A program made the translations under genes and the position numbers. Under the pieces are notes generated by a model. The model searched no databases. It was not told where the DNA came from and worked only from the letters and a program-made list of their open reading frames with translations. This document shows positions 43,558-52,673 of a stretch of DNA of 64,000 bases, one piece after another. The stretch's first letter is position 1. Each line of letters starts with the position of its first letter. The stretch spans positions 58,835 through 122,834 of the forward strand of contig NZ_MNAH01000009.1 of assembly GCF_001976065.1 (NCBI RefSeq), in the 5' to 3' direction. This stretch comes from Pseudomonas putida. Lineage in GTDB: Bacteria > Pseudomonadota > Gammaproteobacteria > Pseudomonadales > Pseudomonadaceae.

Positions 43558-43859
43558 GGTGCGCGAGCTTACCACCAAACATCTTTTTCCGGGCGTCGGC
43601 CAATGAACGTTGATGCGGGAAATGACACCTGCTTTCAAGCCCTTGTCCTTTTCTGTTCGATAGAACCGCTCTAACTCAATAATCTTCGCTGGAACGCCCG
43701 TGCTAGAGCTGTTGTAGGAAAAATTTCTGTAGTGCTCATTAGCCATCAACGGCTATGCTAGAGTGGATCCAAACCAATAATGGGTGTCACCGGTTTACGT
43801 CTACTCAAAAGGAATGGGGGGCTTCCTGACAAGACCGGACAGGCCACGCTGGGGCATAA
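43558..43859. other. Divergent gap between thiD and ladS
   Basis: This 302-base gap has no coding sequence I can support. A TATGCT -10-like hexamer at 43754, inside a TAGCC/GGCTA inverted repeat (43740-43755), could serve ladS, but no good -35 was seen. The ladS ATG follows a GGGG tract. Confidence 0.5.
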
Positions 43860-46244
43860 ATGCGCTATTTGCTGATGTTTGTGTTGTGTTTGCCCCTCTT
43901 GGCGAACGCCGTTGAGTTCAATGAACTCACCCAAAGCCTTCCCCTCGGGCGAACCCTGCAAGTGTTTGAAGATGTGGGTGGTCAGGCGACCGTCGCTGAT
44001 GTCCGTGCGCAGGCGGCGGCCGGCAACTTCAAGGCGCATGATAAAGACACCCTCAATGCCGGTTATTCGCGATCGGTGTTCTGGCTGAAAATCGATTTGC
44101 ATTATCGCCCGACCCACCCGTCTGCGCACCGGACCTGGCTGCTGGAGTTGGCGTACCCACCGCTCGATCACCTTGACCTGTATCTGCCTGATGCAAGCGG
44201 CAATTATGAGTTGGCCAGGCAGACCGGCGATGCCTTGCCGTTCGCCAGTCGCGAAATCCGCCAGAACAACTACCTGTTCACTGTGAATTTTGCCCCTGAC
44301 CAGGCGCAAACCCTGTACTTGCGCCTGCAAAGCCAGGGGTCGATCCAGGCCCCGGTCACGCTGTGGTCCAGTACGGCGTATCTCGAAGACCAGCCGGTGC
44401 GCCTCTATGTGTTGGGGCTGATCTACGGTGTATTGCTGGGGATGCTGGTCTACAACCTGTTCATCTACCTCAGCGTGCGCGACACCAGCTATCTCTACTA
44501 CATCTTCTACATCGCCTCGTTCGGCTTGTATCAGCTGTCTGTGAACGGCGCCGCCGTGCAGTACTTCTGGCCCGACAATCCCTGGTGGGCCAACGCTTCT
44601 ACGCCCTTTTTCATTGGTTGCGCCGGGTTATTCGGCAGCCAGTTCGCGCGCAGCTTCCTGCAGACCGCCACCCTCAGCCGCTGGATGGATCGCTTGCTGC
44701 TGGCGTTGGTGGCCTTCGGCGCGCTGGTGGTCGGGCTTTCCCTGATGACCAGTTACGCCCTGGCCTTGCGCCTGGCCACGACCCTGGCGCTGACCTTCAC
44801 GGTGGTAATCTTTGCCGCGGGTATTTTTGCCTGGCTGCGGGGGTTGCGGGTCGCGCGTTATTTCATCATTGCCTGGTCGGCGTTTCTGCTCGGCGGCATC
44901 ATCAATACCCTGATGGTGCTGGGTTACCTGCCCAACGTCTTCCTGACCATGTACTCCAGCCAGATCGGCTCGGCCATCGAAGTGGCGCTGCTGTCCATGG
45001 CCCTCGCCGACCGTATCAATGCCATGCGTGAGCAGCAGGCGCAAACCCTGCTCGACGCGGGGCAAAAGCTTGAGGTGCTCAACCAGCAACTGGCACACAG
45101 CAACAAGCTCAAGGACGAATTCCTCGCCACCCTGACCCACGAGTTGCGCACGCCCATGAACGGCGTGATCGGTTCTCTGGAACTGATGCAGACCGTCGAG
45201 ATGGACCCTGAGCTGGAGCAATATCAGCAAACGGCTGCGGGGTCGGCGCGGGACATGATGCGCATGGTCAACGGCATTCTCACCCTGACAGAGCTGCAGG
45301 CCGGCAAGCTCACGGCGACCCCGGCTACCTTCAGTTTGCGCGCGGTGGTGGAGACATTGCGCGCACAGTTCGATGGTAATGCTTCGAGTAAGTCGCTGGA
45401 CTTCAAGGTCGACGTGGCTCCCGGTGTGCCGGATCGCTTGCACGGCGATAGCGTAAAGTTGGCGCAATGCCTGGAGTGCTTGCTCGATAACGCCATCAAG
45501 TTCACCCGGGTGGGTGGCCTGGCGCTGCGGGTCACTGGGAAAACGCTCAGCCCCGAGCGACTGGCATTGTCCTTTGCGGTGATCGACACCGGTATCGGCT
45601 TCACCGATCTTGGCGAGGCGACGATGTATCAGCGCTTTTTCCAGTTCGACGGTTCGATGACGCGCGAGTACGGCGGCCTGGGTGTCGGCCTGGCCATCTG
45701 CCGGCAACTGGTGGAGCTGCTCGGCGGACGCCTGACACACCGCTCCGAGCCGGGGCGCGGTAGCCGTTTCCAGCTGGACGTCGAGTTTGACGTGCCGGCA
45801 CCGGAGCGGCCTGCCGTGCCACTTGCGACGCGGGAAGGGTCACAAATGCGCCTGCCACAGGATTGCAGCGTATTGCTGGTGGATGACAACAACGTCAGTC
45901 AGTTGGTGATGCGCGGTATGTTGCTTAAACTCGGATTCCGCGTGCGAACGGCTGACAGCGGCCTCGCCGCACTCGATTTGCTGCAGCGCGAAAGCTTCGA
46001 TGCGGTGCTGGTCGATTGTCAGTTGCAGTCTCTGGACGGTGTTTCCCTGTGCTGCCAGGTCCGGGCGTTGCCTGGTTGCTCGCAACTGCCGGTGTTCATG
46101 ATCGCCCTGGGTACCGACCGGGAGCGCTGCCCGACCGGCGCGCAGATCGACCATTTGAGCAAGCCGGTGAAGTTCGAGGACTTGCAGGCCGCGCTTCATC
46201 GACGAGTGCTCTGTGCAGAGCAGGGCGAAAGCGCCGACAGTTAG
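43860..46244 (+). CDS. ladS: Hybrid sensor kinase LadS
   Basis: LadS signals through GacS to raise the small RNAs RsmY/RsmZ and so favours biofilm over motile/acute behaviour. The 794-aa protein has a signal peptide (about 1-17), a periplasmic 7TMR-DISMED2 domain (about 25-170), seven membrane helices (about 184-385), a HisKA domain with His427 in LTHELRTPMNG, an HATPase (DNAIKFTR, DTGIGFTDL, GGLGVGLAI) and a receiver domain with acidic pocket LLVDDNN, phospho-acceptor Asp719 and Lys768. Length and the thiD-ladS-acyl-CoA dehydrogenase order match P. aeruginosa LadS. No HPt domain is present, which fits relay to GacS. Confidence 0.93.
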   Translation: MRYLLMFVLCLPLLANAVEFNELTQSLPLGRTLQVFEDVGGQATVADVRAQAAAGNFKAHDKDTLNAGYSRSVFWLKIDLHYRPTHPSAHRTWLLELAYPPLDHLDLYLPDASGNYELARQTGDALPFASREIRQNNYLFTVNFAPDQAQTLYLRLQSQGSIQAPVTLWSSTAYLEDQPVRLYVLGLIYGVLLGMLVYNLFIYLSVRDTSYLYYIFYIASFGLYQLSVNGAAVQYFWPDNPWWANASTPFFIGCAGLFGSQFARSFLQTATLSRWMDRLLLALVAFGALVVGLSLMTSYALALRLATTLALTFTVVIFAAGIFAWLRGLRVARYFIIAWSAFLLGGIINTLMVLGYLPNVFLTMYSSQIGSAIEVALLSMALADRINAMREQQAQTLLDAGQKLEVLNQQLAHSNKLKDEFLATLTHELRTPMNGVIGSLELMQTVEMDPELEQYQQTAAGSARDMMRMVNGILTLTELQAGKLTATPATFSLRAVVETLRAQFDGNASSKSLDFKVDVAPGVPDRLHGDSVKLAQCLECLLDNAIKFTRVGGLALRVTGKTLSPERLALSFAVIDTGIGFTDLGEATMYQRFFQFDGSMTREYGGLGVGLAICRQLVELLGGRLTHRSEPGRGSRFQLDVEFDVPAPERPAVPLATREGSQMRLPQDCSVLLVDDNNVSQLVMRGMLLKLGFRVRTADSGLAALDLLQRESFDAVLVDCQLQSLDGVSLCCQVRALPGCSQLPVFMIALGTDRERCPTGAQIDHLSKPVKFEDLQAALHRRVLCAEQGESADS

Positions 46245-46318
46245 GCAGATATGACACTTTGTTCGGCCAATGGGCGGTGCTTAACTGAAATCCCTTGGCT
46301 GACCAAAGGAGCCCCGTC

Positions 46319-47968
46319 ATGAACCTGCATCAGTTCGCCGAAACCCACGACGTCACCAACCAGCCGCCTTCGCTGGATGGCGTCAACCTGTATCGCATCG
46401 ACTTGCCCCTGCAGGAGTGGTTGCGGCGTTTCGGGGCCGGTTGGGCCGAGTCGCGGATCGATGCATACGGCGCTCTCGCTGGCGGACCGCTGATGGCGGC
46501 GGGATTTCTGGCCAATCAGAACAAACCTGTGTTCAGCAGCCATGATCGCTACGGTCATCGCATCGATCTGGTGGAATTTCATCCGGCCTATCACGAGTTG
46601 ATGCGCACAGCGGTCGAGCATGGCCTGACCTCGTTGCCCTGGGCTCATCCGCAGGACGGTGCCCATGTCGCCCGCGCCTCCATGACGTACTTGCACAGTC
46701 AGGCCGAGGCCGGCAGCGGCTGCCCGCTGACCATGACATTCGCCAGTGTTCCGGCGATGCGCCTGCAACCGGACCTGGCAGAGCAATGGCTGCCAAAGAT
46801 CCTCGCCACGAAATACGATCCGCGCAACGTCGGCATGGCCCACAAGGCCGGGGTTACCATCGGTATGGCCATGACCGAGAAGCAGGGCGGTACCGACGTC
46901 CGGGCCAACACCACCAAGGCGTATCCTGTGGGCGCCAGCGGTCCTGGCCAGGCTTACGAGCTGGTGGGGCACAAGTGGTTCTGTTCGGCGCCCATGTGCG
47001 ATGCCTTCCTGACGCTGGCGCAAACGGACAAGGGCCTGACCTGTTTCCTGCTGCCGCGGCATCGTCCGGACGACACGCGCAATCAGTTCTACATCCAGCG
47101 CCTGAAAAACAAACTCGGCAACTGCTCCAATGCGTCCAGTGAAGTGGAGTTTCGCGGTGCCCTGGCGTGGATGGTCGGAGAAGAGGGGCGCGGGGTGCCG
47201 ACGATCATCGAGATGGTCGCCATGACCCGCTTCGATTGCATGGTCGGCTCAAGCTCGTTGATGCGCCAGGCACTGACCCAGGCCAGCCATCACTGCGCCC
47301 ACCGCCAGGTGGGCGGCAAGTTGCTCAGCGAACAGCCCTTGATGCAGAACGTGCTGGCGGACCTGGCACTGGAAAGCGAAGCCGCCCTGGCCTTGAGCCT
47401 GCGCATGGGCCGGGCGCTGGATCATCTGGATGACGCACAGGAAGCGAAGTTTGCCCGGCTGGTGACGGCCGTGGGCAAGTACTGGATCTGCAAGCGCGCG
47501 CCGGCCATGATCAACGAAGCCGCCGAATGCATGGGTGGGGCGGGATACGTCGAAGACAGCATCCTGCCACGCCTGTACCGCGAGGCTCCGGTGAACTCGA
47601 CTTGGGAAGGTTCCGGCAACGTGCAATGCCTCGATGTGCTGCGAGCCCTGTCCAAGGAGCCGGGTGTGCTCGATGCTCTGTTCAGCGAGTTGGGCGATGG
47701 TCATGGCGACAAGCGTCTGGCCGCGCACATCAGCCAGCTGCACAGCGCTTTCAAGGACACCGGCGACATTCAATACCGCGCCCGGCAATTGACCGAAGAC
47801 ATTGCGCTCGGGTTGCAGGCCAAGCTGTTGCTGGAGGCGGGGAATGCGGCGGTGAGTGACGGGTTTATCGCCAGTCGTTTGAATGGCGGCGGCCGGGTTT
47901 ACGGTGGGCTGCCGCGCGGGGTGGATGTGCAAGCCATTGTCGCCCGGTCCACCCCGCAGGGATTCTGA
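46319..47968 (+). CDS. AidB-like acyl-CoA dehydrogenase
   Basis: A 549-aa flavoprotein of the AidB branch of acyl-CoA dehydrogenases. Segments MAMTEKQGGTDVRANTT, GHKWFCSAPMCDAFL and AAECMGGAGYVEDS are typical. AidB binds DNA and protects against alkylation in E. coli, but many homologues of this length are annotated as isovaleryl-CoA dehydrogenases, and the substrate is open. The ATG at 46319 follows an AAAGGAGC site. It lies 74 bases after ladS. Confidence 0.85.
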   Translation: MNLHQFAETHDVTNQPPSLDGVNLYRIDLPLQEWLRRFGAGWAESRIDAYGALAGGPLMAAGFLANQNKPVFSSHDRYGHRIDLVEFHPAYHELMRTAVEHGLTSLPWAHPQDGAHVARASMTYLHSQAEAGSGCPLTMTFASVPAMRLQPDLAEQWLPKILATKYDPRNVGMAHKAGVTIGMAMTEKQGGTDVRANTTKAYPVGASGPGQAYELVGHKWFCSAPMCDAFLTLAQTDKGLTCFLLPRHRPDDTRNQFYIQRLKNKLGNCSNASSEVEFRGALAWMVGEEGRGVPTIIEMVAMTRFDCMVGSSSLMRQALTQASHHCAHRQVGGKLLSEQPLMQNVLADLALESEAALALSLRMGRALDHLDDAQEAKFARLVTAVGKYWICKRAPAMINEAAECMGGAGYVEDSILPRLYREAPVNSTWEGSGNVQCLDVLRALSKEPGVLDALFSELGDGHGDKRLAAHISQLHSAFKDTGDIQYRARQLTEDIALGLQAKLLLEAGNAAVSDGFIASRLNGGGRVYGGLPRGVDVQAIVARSTPQGF

Positions 47969-47997
47969 ACACAATCGGATGAGCGCCACTCAACCCT

Positions 47998-48086
47998 GTG
48001 GGGGCGGGCTTGCTCGCGAAAGCGGTTTTCAGTCGGCATCAATGTTGAATGATCTACTGCTTTGGCGAGCAAGCCCGCGCCCACAT
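47998..48086. repeat. REP pair (inverted, degenerate)
   Basis: GTGGGGGCGGGCTTGCTCGC (47999-48018) faces GCGAGCAAGCCCGCGCCCAC (48065-48084). It lies between the AidB-like gene and amn. Confidence 0.75.
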
Positions 48087-48188
48087 TGATCGGTGGTGAA
48101 CATTCTATTTGTGCAGTGGCCACTGTTCCCGTGAAGCGACGTTACAGGCAAGATGAAGGCCTGCAAGTCAGAACACAGGATGCTGATC

Positions 48189-49652
48189 GTGACCGAAGCT
48201 TTTATTGTCGTTCAAACCGCCGAGCAAGCTGTAGACCGGCTTGCGCTCTTGCACAATCGTGCAACCACCGCGCTGAGCCAGGCGCTCAAGCGTTATCTCA
48301 AGGATCGTGTCGAGCCGGACGCCGAACAACGGGCGATGTTTCGTTATCCCGAACTGCGCCTGACTTATCTCTGCCAGGGCGAAGTCCCGCAGACCACGCG
48401 CGCCTACGCCAAGGTCCAGTTGCCGGGCACCTACAGCGTCACCGTCACCCATCCCTCCGCCTTCCGTAAATACCTGCTGGAGCAACTCGTGCCGTTGATG
48501 CACGACTTCACCGTGACTGTAGAAGTCGGTGTCAGCCAGCAGAACATTCCTTATCCGTACGTGGTCGAGCAGGGTGATGAGTTGGCCGGTTCCGGTGTCA
48601 CCGCCGCCGTGCTGGCGCGGGTATTCCCCAGTACCGACCTGTCGGCGGCGACCGACGGAATTGCCGATGGTTTGTACGATTGGGAAAACACCGATCCGCT
48701 GCCACTGGCATTGTTCGATGCCGCCCGGGTGGATTTTTCCCTGCGCCGCCTGGTGCATTACACCGGCAGCGACTGGCGGCATGTGCAGCCATGGATCCTG
48801 CTGACCAACTATCACCGCTACGTCGACCAGTTCATCGTCCATGGCCTGGAGCAACTGCGCAAAGACCCGCGCTTCGTGCGCATGGTGCTGCCGGGCAACG
48901 TGATCATCGAAAAGAGCATGGATCACGGCGAAGCCTCGGCGATCGCCGCGGGCGTGGTCTGGCATCGCTACCAGATGCCGGCCTACCACCTGATCGCCAC
49001 CGACGGTCACGGCGTGACCCTGGTCAATATCGGCGTCGGGCCGTCCAACGCCAAGAACATCACTGACCATCTGGCGGTACTGCGTCCGCATTGCTGGCTG
49101 ATGATCGGCCACTGCGGTGGCCTGCGCCAATCGCAGACCATTGGCGACTACGTGCTGGCCCACGCGTATATGCGCCGTGATGGAATTCTCGACCGGGTCG
49201 TGCCACCGAATATTCCGATTCCAGCCCTGGCCGAAGTGCAGCTCGCACTGCAACAGGCGGCGGCCAACATCACCGGCGAGAAGGGTGACGAACTGAAAAA
49301 ACGCCTGCGTACCGGCACCGTACTGACTTACGACGATCGCAACTGGGAGTTGCGCTGGGCCCAGGAGCGGCCGCTGATCAACCTGTCCCGCGCGGTGGCG
49401 GTGGACATGGAAAGCGGCACGATCGCGGCCCAGGGTTATCGCTTGCGGGTACCTTACGGCACATTGCTCTGTGTGTCGGACAAACCCCTGCACAGCGAGA
49501 TCAAGTTGCCAGGGTCAGCCAACGCCTTCTATGAGCGCGCGGTCAGCCAGCACTTGAAAATCGGCATCGAAGCCGTGGATCTGCTGCGCACCGAGCTCAA
49601 TTCGTTGCACTCGCGCAAGCTGCGCAGCTTCGACGAGCCACCGTTCCGCTGA
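48189..49652 (+). CDS. amn: AMP nucleosidase
   Basis: Amn splits AMP to adenine and ribose-5-phosphate in purine salvage. The 487-aa protein has an N-terminal Amn-specific domain and a C-terminal nucleoside-phosphorylase fold with CGGLRQSQTIGDYVLA and VAVDMESGTIAAQGYR. I used the GTG at 48189 (MTEAFIVVQTAEQAV): AGGA lies eight bases upstream. ATGs at 48153 and 48180 are in frame; the second overlaps the AGGA site and the first adds 12 odd residues. Confidence 0.93.
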   Translation: MTEAFIVVQTAEQAVDRLALLHNRATTALSQALKRYLKDRVEPDAEQRAMFRYPELRLTYLCQGEVPQTTRAYAKVQLPGTYSVTVTHPSAFRKYLLEQLVPLMHDFTVTVEVGVSQQNIPYPYVVEQGDELAGSGVTAAVLARVFPSTDLSAATDGIADGLYDWENTDPLPLALFDAARVDFSLRRLVHYTGSDWRHVQPWILLTNYHRYVDQFIVHGLEQLRKDPRFVRMVLPGNVIIEKSMDHGEASAIAAGVVWHRYQMPAYHLIATDGHGVTLVNIGVGPSNAKNITDHLAVLRPHCWLMIGHCGGLRQSQTIGDYVLAHAYMRRDGILDRVVPPNIPIPALAEVQLALQQAAANITGEKGDELKKRLRTGTVLTYDDRNWELRWAQERPLINLSRAVAVDMESGTIAAQGYRLRVPYGTLLCVSDKPLHSEIKLPGSANAFYERAVSQHLKIGIEAVDLLRTELNSLHSRKLRSFDEPPFR

Positions 49653-49721
49653 TTTGCCGATGGTTATTTAACGGTCGGGCTACTAGCATTGGCAGCCCTG
49701 ACCGTTAGATGTTTGTACGCC

Positions 49722-50357
49722 ATGTCCCGTCCGCCACGTCCTGTTTCCCGCCGCCCTGGCGCAAAACCATCCCCCGCAGCCCCGCGCCGTGTCGCCAAGG
49801 CGCCACCGGCCGAGCCCAGGTTGATCCTGTTCAACAAACCTTTTGATGTGCTGACGCAATTCAGCGACGCAGAAGGGCGCTCGACCCTCAAGGACTACAT
49901 CGATGTTCCGGGGATCTACCCCGCAGGACGGCTGGACCGCGACAGCGAAGGCCTGCTGCTGCTGACCAATGACGGCCAGTTGCAGGCGCGCATCGCCGAC
50001 CCGAAACACAAACTGGCCAAGACCTACTGGGTGCAGGTCGAAGGCGAGCCGAGCGCCGAGCAGTTGCAGCGCTTGCGTGACGGTGTCGAATTGAACGATG
50101 GCATGACCCTGCCTGCCGAGGCGCGGCAACTGGATGAGCCGCAGTTGTGGCCGCGCAACCCGCCGGTACGCTTTCGTAAAAGCGTGCCGACCCATTGGCT
50201 GGAGCTGGTGATTCGCGAAGGCCGCAACCGGCAGGTGCGCCGCATGACCGCGGCGGTTGGGTTGCCGACGTTGCGGCTGGTGCGGGTCAGGATCGGTGAC
50301 TGGTCGATCGAGGGGCTCGATCAGGGCCAGTGGAAAGAGGTGCCGGCGCGTTTATAA
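49722..50357 (+). CDS. rluE: 23S rRNA pseudouridine synthase, RluE type
   Basis: A 211-aa RsuA/RluE-family enzyme, probably making pseudouridine 2457 in 23S rRNA. It has the catalytic GRLDRDSEGLLLLTNDG motif, KTYWVQVEG, and REGRNRQVRRMTAAVG. There is no S4 domain, as in RluE; instead a basic Pro/Arg-rich N-terminus of about 40 residues. The stop codon overlaps the convergent DUF2788 gene by six bases. Confidence 0.9.
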   Translation: MSRPPRPVSRRPGAKPSPAAPRRVAKAPPAEPRLILFNKPFDVLTQFSDAEGRSTLKDYIDVPGIYPAGRLDRDSEGLLLLTNDGQLQARIADPKHKLAKTYWVQVEGEPSAEQLQRLRDGVELNDGMTLPAEARQLDEPQLWPRNPPVRFRKSVPTHWLELVIREGRNRQVRRMTAAVGLPTLRLVRVRIGDWSIEGLDQGQWKEVPARL

Positions 50358-50561
50358 AGTGCCGGTTTCGATCAGGCCGATCACCACGCTCTTGATGACG
50401 AATGCCGCCACGCCAAGCCCCAGCACGAAAAACAGGATAAACGAGCCGAACCGCCCGGCCTTGGACTTTTTCGCCAGATCCCAGACGATGAAACCCATGA
50501 AAATGATAAGGATGCTGACCAGGCCGGTCATCATCCACTCTTCAAAAACTGCAGGATCCAT
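50352..50561 (-). CDS. DUF2788 small membrane protein
   Basis: A 69-aa protein with two membrane helices (about 12-29 and 42-64) separated by a basic loop (KKSKAGRF). The family is unassigned. It is convergent with rluE, with a six-base 3' overlap, and its promoter side faces a REP pair. Confidence 0.85.
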   Translation of the reverse strand: MDPAVFEEWMMTGLVSILIIFMGFIVWDLAKKSKAGRFGSFILFFVLGLGVAAFVIKSVVIGLIETGTL

Positions 50562-50678
50562 TGAACATCTCCGGCGCGGGCGAGGCTGAAAGGGCGCGCG
50601 GAGTATACGCCAATGGACATTGGCTGGGCGTTGACCTGCGGCAGCGTGTCGCAGCTATTCGTCGCCTGTGCTGGCCCC

Positions 50679-50754
50679 TTCGCTGGCAAGCCAGCTCCTA
50701 CAATGAATCTCCAGCGTATATGAACCCCTGTAGGAGCTGGCTCGCCAGCGAAGG
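50679..50754. repeat. REP pair (inverted, GTAGGAGC class)
   Basis: CGCTGGCAAGCCAGCTCCTA (50681-50700) faces TAGGAGCTGGCTCGCCAGCG (50731-50750). It lies between the Lrp-type regulator (3' end) and DUF2788 (5' end). Confidence 0.8.
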
Positions 50755-50759
50755 CGATT

Positions 50760-51239
50760 TTAACTGCGCAGATGAGTCAAAGGCAGTTCAGTGCTGTTCA
50801 ACACCTGGTTCAACACAAAACTCGAACGCACACTGGTCACCCCTTCAATCCGCGTCAGATGCCCCAACAGCAATTTCTGATAATGGTCCATGTCCGGCAC
50901 CACCACCTTGAGCTGATAATCGGCATCCATCCCGGTCACCAGGCTGCATTCCAGTACCTGCGGCAAGGTGCGGATGGCGGCTTCGAAGTTTTCGAAGCGC
51001 TCCGGCGTGTGTCGGTCCATGCCGATCAGTACGTACGCCGTCAGGCTCAGGCCGAGCATCTTGCGGTCGAGCAGGGCGACCTGGCGGGTAATGTAGCCAT
51101 CGTCTTCCAGCTGCTTGACCCGCCGCGAGCAGGGTGAAGGCGACAGGCCGATGCGTTCGGCCAGCTCCTGATTGGAGATGCGCGCATCGCGCTGCAATTC
51201 AGCCAGAATGCTCAGGTCGTATCGGTCAAGTTTGCTCAT
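50760..51239 (-). CDS. Lrp/AsnC-family transcriptional regulator
   Basis: A 159-aa regulator with an N-terminal AsnC-type helix-turn-helix (about 5-50, LAERIGLSPSPCSRRVKQLEDDG) and a C-terminal RAM ligand-binding domain (about 65-150). The family responds to amino acids. TTGC/GCAA half-sites lie upstream and overlap its likely promoter, which suggests autoregulation. The start at 51239 (MSKLDRYDLSIL) is fixed by family alignment from memory; it stands divergent from a DUF6515 gene. Confidence 0.93.
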   Translation of the reverse strand: MSKLDRYDLSILAELQRDARISNQELAERIGLSPSPCSRRVKQLEDDGYITRQVALLDRKMLGLSLTAYVLIGMDRHTPERFENFEAAIRTLPQVLECSLVTGMDADYQLKVVVPDMDHYQKLLLGHLTRIEGVTSVRSSFVLNQVLNSTELPLTHLRS

Positions 51240-51262
51240 CAAACGGTCCCTTGTCATAACTA

Positions 51263-51329
51263 TTGCGACAGATTATCTATCCAGGGTTAAAAATTGCGCA
51301 AGTGATGTTTATTTCAGCAATCTTCGCAA
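51263..51329. promoter_or_regulatory. Candidate Lrp-type operator (three half-site clusters)
   Basis: TTGCG (51263), the palindrome TTGCGCAA (51294-51301) and TTCGCAA (51323-51329) are spaced by about 30 bp. On the minus strand TTGCGC and GATAAT at 18 bp spacing form a plausible promoter for the Lrp gene, so the palindrome would overlap its -35. Confidence 0.4.
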
Positions 51330-51525
51330 TCCTCTGCCGCCGCCCCAGGCCTATTCTTATCACCAGAATCACTGCTCGGACAAACAGTCCACAGCGGCCC
51401 GCCGAATCAGGCCCGCCGCGGTCGCCACCCCCACAGGGGATGTGCTGGCCCCCGAGCTGCACACTGTCCAGAAGACGGCGTGAGGTGAGCCGACGTCAAA
51501 AGCGTCGAGCACGGACGAAGTTCTC

Positions 51526-51554
51526 AAGGGGAGGCCGACGGGTCTCCCCTTTTT
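51526..51554 (+). terminator. Orphan rho-independent terminator
   Basis: AAGGGGAG (51526-51533) pairs with CTCCCCTT (51544-51551), followed by a run of T to 51554. No gene on the plus strand precedes it: the Lrp gene points away, so it may end a small RNA or a leader upstream of the DUF6515 gene. Confidence 0.75.
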
Positions 51555-51674
51555 CTTGCCCGCGATTTTCCTCCCGCCCTCATTAAATAAGTCGCGCGAC
51601 TGATAACCTGTTGCAGAACCGGCCTGGGCAATTCCAGTCTTATGTACAGGCCCTGACCCGCATTGAGGAAAAGC

Positions 51675-52673
51675 ATGAGATCGCGCATCTGGCGTTTAGC
51701 CGGTGTTGGTGTGTTATGTGTCAGTGTCAGCGCGCATTCGCTGGCCGACCAGCCGCAAAACCACGGCCCCGAGGGTGGACAACACGGGGACGGCGGCCAT
51801 CAGGGCAGCAATCAGGGCCATGGCGGCAACAACCCGCCGCGCCCGCAAAATGGCCAGCAGCAGGACAATGGCCAGAATCAGAATCCGCACAACAATGGCC
51901 ACGGGCAAAGCCGTCCAGCGCCGGATTACAACAGCCGGGTGCGTTCGCCGCCGCCACCGCCGCAACTGCCGGCCAACGACCTGCCCATCCAGCCTCGACC
52001 GGACACGGTACAACAGACTCAGCCGCCACGTCGTGGTTACTATCAGGACGAGCCGCGGCGCAACGATCCCAACCAGCACTGGAATGGCTACACAGGCGCG
52101 CCGTCCAATGGCAATAACCATTGGCAGGGTCGCCCCAGTGGTCACGGCAATGGCTGGGGCCCCGGCCCGCAGTATCGTCCAGGTCATGTGATCGACCGCT
52201 TTCCCGACCGAGACTACCGGGTGCCCTACGGTGGCCGGGACTATTACTACTCCGGCGGCTACTGGTATCGCCCGCAAGGCCCGCGTTATGTAGTAGTGCA
52301 GCCACCGCGCGGGATTCGCATCCAGTACCTGCCCGATTACGCCCGTGAAGTCTGGATCGGTGGTTCGTTGTTGTTCCTGGCGGCTGGTGCCTATTACGCC
52401 TATCAGGAAAGCACTCAGGATTACGTGGTGGTCGAGCCGCCCGGCCAACCGCTGGCGAGCGGCAATGGCTACGACGTGGAGGCTTATCCGGCCAACGGTC
52501 AGTCACCGGAGCAGGTCAACCAGGATGGCTACGATTGCTACCGCTGGGCGGTCGAGCAGAGTGGTTTTGATCCGCGGGTCGATACTTACCAGCCGGACCC
52601 GACGGTGGTGCAGACCTACCGTCAGGCCCAGGGTGGTTGCCTGAGCAGTCGCGGTTATCAGGTGACGTTCTGA
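51675..52673 (+). CDS. DUF6515-type secreted protein with low-complexity N-terminus
   Basis: A 332-aa protein with a signal peptide ending AHSLA (about residue 24). Residues about 25-165 are low-complexity and rich in Gly, Gln, Asn, His and Pro. A folded part follows with the Tyr-rich stretch DYYYSGGYWYRPQGPRYVVV, a hydrophobic segment SLLFLAAGAYYAY and a C-terminal Cys pair. The pattern fits DUF6515; function unknown, probably periplasmic or surface. The ATG at 51675 follows a GAGGAA site. Its 3' end overlaps the convergent CDF gene by 16 bases. Confidence 0.75.
   Translation: MRSRIWRLAGVGVLCVSVSAHSLADQPQNHGPEGGQHGDGGHQGSNQGHGGNNPPRPQNGQQQDNGQNQNPHNNGHGQSRPAPDYNSRVRSPPPPPQLPANDLPIQPRPDTVQQTQPPRRGYYQDEPRRNDPNQHWNGYTGAPSNGNNHWQGRPSGHGNGWGPGPQYRPGHVIDRFPDRDYRVPYGGRDYYYSGGYWYRPQGPRYVVVQPPRGIRIQYLPDYAREVWIGGSLLFLAAGAYYAYQESTQDYVVVEPPGQPLASGNGYDVEAYPANGQSPEQVNQDGYDCYRWAVEQSGFDPRVDTYQPDPTVVQTYRQAQGGCLSSRGYQVTF

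Larger units (their letters stand above)
51240..51674. other. 435-base gap with operator-like words and an orphan terminator
   Basis: No open frame here has convincing start, codon use and length. Near the Lrp gene are GCAA/TTGC half-sites; at 51526-51554 is a strong plus-strand terminator with no gene before it; at 51591-51600 is the perfect palindrome GTCGCGCGAC. A non-coding RNA ending at the terminator is possible. Confidence 0.5.

Noticed and set aside
43558..43749. 64-codon upstream extension of thiD and a possible TPP riboswitch
   Set aside because: The extension does not resemble ThiD, and none of the conserved TPP riboswitch words is present.
51263..51586. 107-residue Arg/Pro/Ser-rich open frame
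   Set aside because: Runs through the terminator stem and has unusual composition for this genome; no credible start site.
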